NCBI GenBank assembly: GCA_035760705.1
Contig: DASTSL010000016.1
Location: forward strand, 1 to 64,000
Origin: Allomeiothermus sp035760705
GTDB taxonomy: Bacteria > Deinococcota > Deinococci > Deinococcales > Thermaceae
Reading direction: 5' to 3'
DNA length: 64,000 bases
Every line of letters starts with the position of its first letter. The first letter of the stretch is position 1. Of this stretch, positions 25,094 to 32,096 are shown one piece after another. A program made the translations under genes and the position numbers. The notes below the pieces were generated by a model that did no database searches, had not been told where the DNA came from, and worked only from the letters and a program-made list of their open reading frames with translations.

Positions 25094-25099
25094 TATAAT
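25094..25099 (+). promoter_or_regulatory. consensus -10 for a leaderless amidase message
   Basis: TATAAT, a perfect -10, sits 8 bases before ATG 25108. Transcription would start at or next to the start codon. No clear -35 was found, though a TG dinucleotide sits just upstream of the hexamer. Confidence 0.55.
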
Positions 25100-25107
25100 G
25101 GCTCCAG

Positions 25108-26205
25108 ATGCGTTTTTGGGCGTTGGTTTGGTTCCTGCTGCTTCCAGCTCTGGCATTTCCGCGGGTGGGGCTGCACGATGGCTTCACCCGTCTGGTTTTT
25201 GACTTGCCCAAGGCCGCTACCTACACGGTCTCGAGCGACAAGGGAACCCTCACCCTGCGTTTTCAGGGGGTGCGGCAGACCCAGGCCGACGAAGATGTGG
25301 ACTCCGGTCAGGTGGCTTCCTACCAGGTGGTGCCCGGCGCGGGCGAGACGGTGGTCTACGTGCGCCTTAAACCCGGCGCTGAGGCCAAGACCCAGGTCTT
25401 CGACGACGGTGAGGCGAAGCGCCTGATCGTGGACGTGGCCCGGGCGGCCCCGACCGGCAAAGCATCTACCCCTAAAGCCCCGGTGCCTGTCCCCAAACCG
25501 GCTGCGAAAAAACCTCCGGTGGTGGTGATCGATCCCGGCCACGGCGGGATCGACCCCGGCGCGGTGGGTTACGTGATCGAGAAGGCCATCACCCTCGACG
25601 TGGGGCTGCGGCTCAAACGGCTCTTGGAGGCCGAGGGCATCCAGGTGGTGATGACCCGCTCGCGCGATATGCACCTCTCCACCGATAAACGCACCGACTT
25701 GGGGATGCGGGCCGCCATGACCGACAGCAGCAAGCGCAACCTCTTCGTCTCCATCCACGTCAACTCGGCGGTGCGCCCGGCACAGGGGATCGAGGTCTAC
25801 TATTTCGGCGAGACCATGAGCCCGAGCTTGTTGGCCCAGGTGATCCGGGAAAACGGTGGGGGGAACCTCGGTCAACAGCTCACCCGCGAGGCTCGAGGGG
25901 TGGCTCAGCAGGCGGCCCGCGACGTGGTGGCGCAGGCCAACTTGCAGTTCTCCCGGCGGCTAGCCCAGATGGTGCATGACTCGATAGTGGGAGTGACCGG
26001 GGCGGTGGACCGGGGGGTACAGTCGGCTCCTTTTTACGTGATCCGCAACGCCCGTATCCCGGCCATCCTGACCGAGATCGGTTTTGCCAACCACCCCCAG
26101 GAGGGGCCCCGGCTCGCCGACCCCAACTACCGGGAAAAACTCGCCCAGGCCATGGCCCAGGCCATCACCAAGTTTCTGGCCAACGGAGCCTTTGCCCAGC
26201 GCTAA
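25108..26205 (+). CDS. N-acetylmuramoyl-L-alanine amidase with AMIN domain
   Basis: A 365-residue exported enzyme with a signal peptide (MRFWALVWFLLLPALAF). An AMIN-type beta domain spans about residues 18-115, followed by a Pro/Lys-rich linker (KAPVPVPKPAAKKPP). The Amidase_3 domain has zinc and catalytic residues visible: His in DPGHGG, Glu in VIEKAITLDV, His in SIHVNS, and Glu in LTEIGFANH. It cleaves the amide bond between the stem peptide and muramic acid and normally helps split septal peptidoglycan. The EnvC-like protein encoded at 42337-43734 is a candidate activator. Confidence 0.9.
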   Translation: MRFWALVWFLLLPALAFPRVGLHDGFTRLVFDLPKAATYTVSSDKGTLTLRFQGVRQTQADEDVDSGQVASYQVVPGAGETVVYVRLKPGAEAKTQVFDDGEAKRLIVDVARAAPTGKASTPKAPVPVPKPAAKKPPVVVIDPGHGGIDPGAVGYVIEKAITLDVGLRLKRLLEAEGIQVVMTRSRDMHLSTDKRTDLGMRAAMTDSSKRNLFVSIHVNSAVRPAQGIEVYYFGETMSPSLLAQVIRENGGGNLGQQLTREARGVAQQAARDVVAQANLQFSRRLAQMVHDSIVGVTGAVDRGVQSAPFYVIRNARIPAILTEIGFANHPQEGPRLADPNYREKLAQAMAQAITKFLANGAFAQR

Positions 26206-26212
26206 CAGGGTC

Positions 26213-27406
26213 TCACAGGGGGTCGTCCTGCAACACCAGCGTCTTCAGGTACAGCGACTCGGGGACGTGCAGGCTCCAGGGGTGATCGGGGGGCTGGTAG
26301 GTAATCGTGTGCACCCGCAGGCGGCGGCCTTCGTCGGCGGCAGCCCGGCGGGAGACCTCGAGCAACTCCTCCACCCCCAGATAGTAGGCACAGCTCGAGA
26401 GCCACAGCCAGCCCTCAGGCTCGAGCATCCGCAGGGCCGGGCGGATCAGGTCCACCAGATGCCGCTTGACCCGGGGCAATTCGTCGGGCTTTTTGACCAG
26501 CGTGGGCGGGTCGAGCAGGACGTGGTGGAAAGGCTGGCCCCGGGCCGCGAGTTCGTTCAAAACGCCGAGGGCCTCCCCAGCGCGAATATCCACCCGCAGC
26601 TTGGCCTTGGCTGCCGCTCGATCCAGCACGCCCAGGGCTTCTAAGTCCTTGTCTACCGCCAGCGCCAGCGCTCCCTTCCGGGCCGCCCGCAGGGCGAAGC
26701 CCCCCACGTAGCTGTACACGTCCAGCACCCGCTCGCCGGGTCTGACCAGGCTCTCGAACAGGCGGCGGTTCTCCCGCTGGTCGAGGTAGAAGCCGGTTTT
26801 CTGGGCCAGGGCCAGCGGGATGGGGAAGACTAACCCGTCTTCCTCCACCTCGAGCACCCCCGGCACCTCCCCGAAGATCACCCCGGTTTTATCGGGCAGA
26901 CCTTCCTGCCGCCTCGAGTCCACGTCGCTGCGCTCGTAGATTCCCTGGGGGTTCAGGGTCTCCCGGCCTTCGCCGCGAAACAACGTCTCGAGCAGGGCCG
27001 GGAACCACACCTCGCGCAAGGCTTCCATGGCCCGGTTGCGCACCTGGAGCACCAGCACCCCCCCGAACCGGTCCACCACCAGCCCCGGCAGCCCGTCGGC
27101 CTCAGCGTGGACCAGGCGGTAAAAGCTGCCTAGGCCAGAGCGTTTCTCGAGCGCTCGGCGGAACCTCCGGGCGAAGAGGGATTTATCCAGCGGGCCTTTA
27201 TCCCAGCGATAAATCCTCAGGGCCACGCGGCTTTGGGGGTCGTAGTACCCCACTGCCAAAAACTGGCCTTCGGCACTATAGACCTCGGTGATCCCGGGCT
27301 GGGCAGGAGCCTCCTGAAGCTCGTCGGCGAAGAGCCCCGGATAGAAGTTGCGCACTTTTTTGTCTTTGCCTGCTTTGGCGATGGCCCGTTGCACCGAAGA
27401 AAGCAT
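26213..27406 (-). CDS. RlmI/RlmO-type 23S rRNA m5C methyltransferase
   Basis: A 397-residue class I SAM methyltransferase. An N-terminal PUA-like domain covers about residues 1-80 (KVRNFYPGLFADEL). Motif I is VLDVYSYVGGFALRAA, motif IV is LLDPPTLVKK, and SSCAYYLGVEELL carries the candidate catalytic Cys. Relatives methylate C1942 (RlmO, Thermus) or C1962 (RlmI, E. coli) of 23S rRNA. ATG 27406 is chosen; the ORF start at 27427 lies inside the terminator hairpin of the tRNA. The gene is convergent with the amidase gene (7-base gap). Confidence 0.85.
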   Translation of the reverse strand: MLSSVQRAIAKAGKDKKVRNFYPGLFADELQEAPAQPGITEVYSAEGQFLAVGYYDPQSRVALRIYRWDKGPLDKSLFARRFRRALEKRSGLGSFYRLVHAEADGLPGLVVDRFGGVLVLQVRNRAMEALREVWFPALLETLFRGEGRETLNPQGIYERSDVDSRRQEGLPDKTGVIFGEVPGVLEVEEDGLVFPIPLALAQKTGFYLDQRENRRLFESLVRPGERVLDVYSYVGGFALRAARKGALALAVDKDLEALGVLDRAAAKAKLRVDIRAGEALGVLNELAARGQPFHHVLLDPPTLVKKPDELPRVKRHLVDLIRPALRMLEPEGWLWLSSCAYYLGVEELLEVSRRAAADEGRRLRVHTITYQPPDHPWSLHVPESLYLKTLVLQDDPL

Positions 27407-27410
27407 ACAA

Positions 27411-27440
27411 AAAATCCCTTCTCTCAAAAGGGAGAAGGGA
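27411..27440 (-). terminator. Rho-independent terminator of the tRNA gene
   Basis: Stem TCCCTTCTC / GAGAAGGGA (27415-27423 and 27432-27440). On the minus strand it is followed by a T-run (bases 27411-27414 and beyond read T on that strand). It lies just downstream of the tRNA and ahead of the methyltransferase start. Confidence 0.85.
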
Positions 27441-27448
27441 CTCGGGTC

Positions 27449-27525
27449 TGGTGGGCCGTGCAGGACTTGAACCTGCGACCAATCGATTATGAGTCGACCG
27501 CTCTAACCAGCTGAGCTAACGGCCC
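27449..27525 (-). tRNA. tRNA-Ile2 (CAU anticodon, lysidine type)
   Basis: A 77-base cloverleaf with encoded CCA: acceptor GGGCCGU/ACGGCCC, D-arm GCUCAGCUGGUUAGAGC, anticodon loop CUCAUAA, T-arm GCAGG/CCUGC with GGUUCAAGUCC, then ACCA. The CAU anticodon is shared with Met tRNAs. The variable region and T-arm (UUGGUCGC then GGUUCAAGUCC) and the C4-G69, C5-G68 acceptor pairs match bacterial tRNA-Ile2, whose C34 is changed to lysidine to read AUA. A spurious 93-aa ORF runs through it on the plus strand. Confidence 0.88.
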
Positions 27526-27561
27526 ATGCGCAGACCACTTTAGCAGGAGATCGTGCCGGGC

Positions 27562-27678
27562 TCAATCGCCCAACACGAACTCGCAGAAGGGGTGCTCGGG
27601 ATCGGGGCAAGGATCGCCCCTCAACCCCAGTTTTTCGCAGAAAGGGACAGCGTTCAGGCTGGACTGCTGCGACAGCAT
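27562..27678 (-). CDS. possible small Cys-containing protein (38 aa)
   Basis: Too short for the usual ORF cut-off. It would start at ATG 27678 and read PFCEKLGLRGDPCPDPEHPFCEF, cited here only as the motif C-x10-C-x7-C, before a TGA at 27562-27564. The regular cysteine spacing and the fit between the membrane-protein gene and the tRNA suggest a real product. No convincing ribosome site was found, and the frame extends upstream without a start codon. Confidence 0.35.
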   Translation of the reverse strand: MLSQQSSLNAVPFCEKLGLRGDPCPDPEHPFCEFVLGD

Positions 27679-27709
27679 CCATAGCTGCCGCCAGTCCTCG
27701 CGCGGGTTG

Positions 27710-28207
27710 TTAAGGCTTCCGGGGCGGCTCGAGACCGGGGTGGCGGTCCTGGCCGGTGATCTGGTCCTCGAGTTCCCCGATGTAAGCGGCCAGGGTGTTT
27801 CCGGCCTTTTCGATGACGTCGCGCAGGTTTTCTTCAGCTTGCTCGAGCCGCGCGAGCAGCTTGCTGTTATCCACCTGCTTCATGGCCTCAAACTCGGCCT
27901 CGAGGTACTTCTTGAGTTCGCTAAAACGGCTGGCCTCGGCGTCGTCGGCCAACTTGCGCTGGGCCAAGAGTTCGCGGGCGTATTTCTTGACCTCGAGCAA
28001 GGCTGACTGCTCGAGGCCGATGCTGTAGAGGAAGTACCCGATCACCAAAACCCCCATCAGGATCAGCAGGATGAGCCCGAAGGGGGCCTCCACCCGGGTC
28101 AGCAGGAGCGAGAGGCTCTCCCTCTTCATGAATAAGGGCCAGTTGAACCCGGCAAACAGGCCCATCAGCACGATGATTAGAAGCAAGATGACATTGCGGG
28201 CACGCAT
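27710..28207 (-). CDS. LapA-like membrane protein with coiled-coil tail
   Basis: A 165-residue protein. A first helix (VILLLIIVLMGLFAGFNW) and second helix (FGLILLILMGVLVIGYFLYSI) are joined by a short loop, as in LapA/DUF1049 proteins. A long charged helical tail follows (ALLEVKKYARELLAQRK, EAEFEAMKQVDNSKLLAR). LapA-like proteins in E. coli assist envelope assembly, but function here is unknown. The start ATG at 28207 gives the first membrane helix. Confidence 0.65.
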   Translation of the reverse strand: MRARNVILLLIIVLMGLFAGFNWPLFMKRESLSLLLTRVEAPFGLILLILMGVLVIGYFLYSIGLEQSALLEVKKYARELLAQRKLADDAEASRFSELKKYLEAEFEAMKQVDNSKLLARLEQAEENLRDVIEKAGNTLAAYIGELEDQITGQDRHPGLEPPRKP

Positions 28208-28245
28208 AGATGCACCTGAACTCCGGGATTATACCAAGGCGTGTC

Positions 28246-28358
28246 GTCGTACGCTGCACGTCTCCCAAGGGCCTGTGGCTTATAGCTTGTGGGAAAAGCT
28301 TCTACCACGAACCACCGGCCCATTTTTGATGTTCGACCTATGGCGCAGGACGTACGAC
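28246..28358. repeat. interspersed repeat with GTCGTACG inverted ends
   Basis: A 113-base segment beginning GTCGTACG and ending CGTACGAC, containing CTGTGGCTTATAGCTTGTGGG and GAAAAGCTTCTACCACG (each cited in part). Its plan matches 8430-8552, and its outer words recur beside sdhB at 62324-62337. No gene was found in the 262 bases between the LapA-like gene and the pullulanase gene. Confidence 0.5.
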
Positions 28359-28469
28359 TAAGCAACTCGAGCCAAACTTGGAGTATCGTGGAAGCGCTTC
28401 AAGTCGGTGGATGCGCTGCGAAAACTTCTGCGAGGGATAGAGCACTTTGCCGTGCCTGAGGAGGGATTT

Positions 28470-31400
28470 ATGCGCTTGCTGTGGGCGTTATGGCTCGCTG
28501 TCGGTTGGGCTTTGGCGGTCGCGTCGGCTACTCCGGTGACCTTCAAGTACACTCCCCCGCAGGGCACTGAGGTGCGTACGGTCAGCCTGCGCGGGCAGAT
28601 GAACAACTGGGGCGAGACCCCCATGCGGCTCGAGAACGGCGTTTGGACCGTGACCGTGGAGGTGCAGCCGGGCCGGGTGCAGTACAAGTTCTTTATCAAC
28701 GGGCAGTGGCCGCGCGACATGTGCGCCGGGGGCAACTTAGCCGGGCCAGACGGCAAGATTGACCCCCAGGCCGAAGGCTGTGTGGACGACGGCAACGGCG
28801 GGAGGAACGCCTTGCGCACCGTGAGCGGTCAGGCCGCCCAGACCCCGGCAGCGCCCAGGACCGAAGCCAAACCCGCTCCTCCGCTCGAGGCCAGCAAGGC
28901 CCGCGTCCACTACTTCCGCCCCGACGGCAACTACGCCGGTTGGGGCTTGCATTTATGGGAGGACACGCTCGAGCAGGTGGAGTGGAGCAAACCCTTCCCG
29001 CCCACCGGCCAGGACGACTACGGTCTGTATTGGGACTTCCGCCTCAAAGAGGGGGCCAAGAAGGTGGGGTTTATCGTCCACAAGGGCGACGAGAAAGACC
29101 CCGGCCCGGACATGTTCCTCCTACTCGACCAGCACGGGCGCGAGATCTGGGTGCTCTCGGGCAGCGCCCAGATCTACACCCAGCGCCCCGACACCTCGGC
29201 GCTCCCCAGTGGCGACCTGGCCAAGGCCCAGGCCCACTGGCTGACCCGCGACACGGTGGCCTGGAACCCCAGGGGATTCGTCCAGGGGGCCACCGTGCGG
29301 CTTTTCTACAGCCCCTCGGCCCGGCTCAACCTGACCCGCGACGGGATCACCGGGGGGTTCCCCATCACCCTCGAGCCCGCCACGCTCTCCGAGGCGCTCA
29401 AGGCCAAATACCCCCACCTGCGCGAGCTACGGGCCTTCAAGTTACCGGCGGACGAACTCGAAAAGGTTCCTGGCATCCTCAAGGGGCAGTTCGCGCTGGC
29501 GGCCTTCGGCGCCGACGGCAAGCTCCTCGACGCCACTTCCCTGCAAATCCCTGGTGTGCTCGACGACCTCTTTTTCTACGATGGCCCGCTGGGGGTAACG
29601 TTCGCCAACAACGTCCCCACCCTGCGCCTGTGGGCGCCCACGGCCCGCTCGGTCAGGCTATTGCTCTTCGATTCGTCCGGTGCTCAGAATCCTACCCAGG
29701 CGCTCGAGATGACCGAGGAGAAAGGGGTCTGGAGCCTCGCCGGGCGGCCCGATTGGAAGAACAAGTTCTACCTCTATGAAGTGCAGGTCTTTGTGCGCGG
29801 CAGCGGGAAGATCGAGACCAACCAGGTCACCGACCCCTACGCGGTCTCGCTCTCGATGAACTCCAGACGCAGCCAGATCGCAGACCTGAACGACCCGGCC
29901 CTCAAACCGCAGGGCTGGGACGCCTTACGCAAACCCCCCCTGGACGCCTTCGAGGACATCGTGCTCTACGAACTCCACGTGCGGGACTTCAGCGCCAACG
30001 ATCCCAGTGTCCCCGCCAACCTGCGCGGGACCTTCAAGGCCTTCACCTTGCCGAACTCGAACGGCATGAAACACCTCTCGAGGCTGGCCCAGGCCGGGCT
30101 CACCCACGTCCACCTGCTCCCCACCTTCGATATCGCCACCATCAACGAGGACAAGTCCACCTGGAAAAATCCCCCCGACCTCTCCCAGCTTCCCCCCGAC
30201 TCGGAGGAGCAGCAGGCGGCGGTGAACGCCATCCGCGGCCAGGACGGCTTCAACTGGGGCTACGACCCCTACCACTTCAACGTGCCGGAGGGCAGCTACT
30301 CCACCAACCCCGATGGCCCGCTGCGCATCTCGGAGTTCCGCGAGATGGTGCAAAGCCTCAACAACACCGGCCTGCGGGTGGTGCTCGACGTGGTCTACAA
30401 CCACACCAACGCGGCGGGCCAGGACGAGAAATCGGTCTTCGACCGGATCGTGCCCGGCTACTACCACCGCCTCAACAAAGACGGCAACCTCGAGACCTCG
30501 ACCTGCTGCGCCAACACCGCCAGCGAGCACCGGATGATGGAGAAGTTCATGGTGGACTCGGTGGTGCTGTGGGCCAAAGCCTACAAGGTGGACGGCTTCC
30601 GCTTCGACCTGATGGGTCACCACATGAAGGCCAATATGGAGAAGGTGCGCAAGGCCTTGGATGACTTGACGCTCGAGCGGGACGGCGTGGACGGCAAGAA
30701 GATCTACATCTACGGCGAGGGTTGGAACTTCGGCGAGGTCGCCAATAACGCCCGGGGGGTGAACGCCACCCAAATAAACCTGGCCGGAACTGGCCTCGGC
30801 ACCTTCAACGACCGCATCCGCGACGCTATTCGGGGTGGGAACCCCTTCGGCGATCTGCGCGAGCAGGGCTTCGCCACCGGCCTCTTCAGCGACCCCAGCG
30901 ACTTCAGCAACAAACAGGGGAACGCCGAAGCCCAGCGCAATCGGCTTCTTGCGCTCACCGACCAGCTCAAGACCGGGCTGGCGGCGGGCCTCAAGAACTA
31001 CAAGTTCACCGACCGCGAGGGCAACCAAGTGAGCGGTGAACAGGTCAGGTACGGTGACGCCCCGGCGGGCTACACCCTCGACCCCCAGGAGATTATCAAC
31101 TACACCTCCGCTCACGACAACGAGACGATCTGGGACGCGGTGCAGGCCAAGGCCTCGGAGAAGGACAACCTCGCCGACCGGGTGCGGATCAACAACCTGG
31201 CCCTGAGTCTGGTGATGCTCTCCCAGGGCGTGCCCTTCTTCCACGCCGGTGATGACCTGTTGCGCTCGAAGTCCCTCGACCGCGACAGCTACGACTCGGG
31301 CGACTGGTTCAACCGGGTTGACTGGACCTACCAGACCAACAACTGGGGGGTGGGCCTGCCCCTAGCCGATAAAAACCGCGACAACTGGCCCTGGATGAAA

Positions 31401-31820
31401 CCTCTGCTGGCGAACCCCGCCCTCAAGGCCAGCCCCGCGGACATCGGGTTCGCCGCCAGTTACTTCCAGGAGTTGTTGCGCCTGCGCAAGAGCAGCCCCC
31501 TGTTCCGCCTGCGCAGCGGCGAGGACGTACAGAACCGGCTCAGCTTCCTCGATACCGGCAATCAGCCGGGGGTGGTGGCGATGGTGCTGGAAGATCAGCG
31601 CCAGGGCCTCGCCGACCTCGACCCCAACAACCAGCGCATCCTGGTGGTCTTCAACGCCACCCCACAACCGGTTCGGCTCACGGCCAACCTGCCCGGCAAC
31701 TGGCAACTTCACCCGCTCCAGCGGGACTCGGTGGACGCGCTCACCAAGCAGGCGGCCTTCTCCGGCGGGGCCTTCAGTGTGCCGGGCCGAACCACCGCCG
31801 TCTTCGTGCTGCCCAAGTAG
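28470..31820 (+). CDS. pulA: secreted type I pullulanase (GH13)
   Basis: A 1,116-residue exported enzyme. Signal peptide MRLLWALWLAVGWALAVASA; then an N-terminal carbohydrate-binding, AMPK-like E-set domain with a Cys pair (DMCAGG to EGCVDD). A pullulanase-associated domain follows (RVHYFRPDGNYAGWGLHLWE), then a CBM48-like region and the GH13 barrel. Catalytic residues visible: Asp713 (FRFDLMGHH), Glu750 (YGEGWNFG) and Asp883 (SAHDNET), with the GYDPYHFNVPEG signature. It cuts alpha-1,6 links in pullulan and starch. ATG 28470 follows GAGGAGGG. An amylase gene with a related N-terminal domain lies downstream. Confidence 0.92.
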   Translation: MRLLWALWLAVGWALAVASATPVTFKYTPPQGTEVRTVSLRGQMNNWGETPMRLENGVWTVTVEVQPGRVQYKFFINGQWPRDMCAGGNLAGPDGKIDPQAEGCVDDGNGGRNALRTVSGQAAQTPAAPRTEAKPAPPLEASKARVHYFRPDGNYAGWGLHLWEDTLEQVEWSKPFPPTGQDDYGLYWDFRLKEGAKKVGFIVHKGDEKDPGPDMFLLLDQHGREIWVLSGSAQIYTQRPDTSALPSGDLAKAQAHWLTRDTVAWNPRGFVQGATVRLFYSPSARLNLTRDGITGGFPITLEPATLSEALKAKYPHLRELRAFKLPADELEKVPGILKGQFALAAFGADGKLLDATSLQIPGVLDDLFFYDGPLGVTFANNVPTLRLWAPTARSVRLLLFDSSGAQNPTQALEMTEEKGVWSLAGRPDWKNKFYLYEVQVFVRGSGKIETNQVTDPYAVSLSMNSRRSQIADLNDPALKPQGWDALRKPPLDAFEDIVLYELHVRDFSANDPSVPANLRGTFKAFTLPNSNGMKHLSRLAQAGLTHVHLLPTFDIATINEDKSTWKNPPDLSQLPPDSEEQQAAVNAIRGQDGFNWGYDPYHFNVPEGSYSTNPDGPLRISEFREMVQSLNNTGLRVVLDVVYNHTNAAGQDEKSVFDRIVPGYYHRLNKDGNLETSTCCANTASEHRMMEKFMVDSVVLWAKAYKVDGFRFDLMGHHMKANMEKVRKALDDLTLERDGVDGKKIYIYGEGWNFGEVANNARGVNATQINLAGTGLGTFNDRIRDAIRGGNPFGDLREQGFATGLFSDPSDFSNKQGNAEAQRNRLLALTDQLKTGLAAGLKNYKFTDREGNQVSGEQVRYGDAPAGYTLDPQEIINYTSAHDNETIWDAVQAKASEKDNLADRVRINNLALSLVMLSQGVPFFHAGDDLLRSKSLDRDSYDSGDWFNRVDWTYQTNNWGVGLPLADKNRDNWPWMKPLLANPALKASPADIGFAASYFQELLRLRKSSPLFRLRSGEDVQNRLSFLDTGNQPGVVAMVLEDQRQGLADLDPNNQRILVVFNATPQPVRLTANLPGNWQLHPLQRDSVDALTKQAAFSGGAFSVPGRTTAVFVLPK

Positions 31821-31840
31821 GTCGTGCTCGAGGGTTCGTT

Positions 31841-32069
31841 GTCATGCTGAGCGAAGTTAAGCGCACGGCGCTCGACATCCCCGGACGTGGGTCACTCGCC
31901 TGCCGCTCGGGTAAACGGTGTTCTGTCCCCCTTTAGGGATTCAACGTGCGAAACCGCCGACGGCTCGAGTGGAAAGCTCGGTCGCTTTACAGATCGGTTG
32001 CTTTACCCGAGTAGCAAACGGTGTCGGCCCAGGAGAGATGTCTTGCTGCGCTCGACAGGACAGCATGAC
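31841..32069. repeat. REP-like segment with GTCATGCTG inverted ends
   Basis: Between the pullulanase and amylase genes, a 229-base segment starts GTCATGCTGAGCGAAG and ends CAGCATGAC, giving 9-base inverted ends. A second word, GCGCTCGACA, occurs inside both ends. Such TCATGCTGAGCG words are common interspersed repeats in many bacterial genomes. A 63-codon ORF inside has no coding character. Confidence 0.5.
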
Positions 32070-32096
32070 TTTCGGGGAGTTACTGGAGGAGGGACC

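Noticed and set aside
27233..27514. 93-aa ORF across the tRNA gene
   Set aside because: It is the well-known spurious translation of a tRNA on the other strand and lies over the methyltransferase gene and terminator.
29925..31244. 439-aa reverse-strand ORF opposite the pullulanase gene
   Set aside because: His/Val/Glu-rich mirror of a strong coding frame; a typical shadow in GC-rich DNA.
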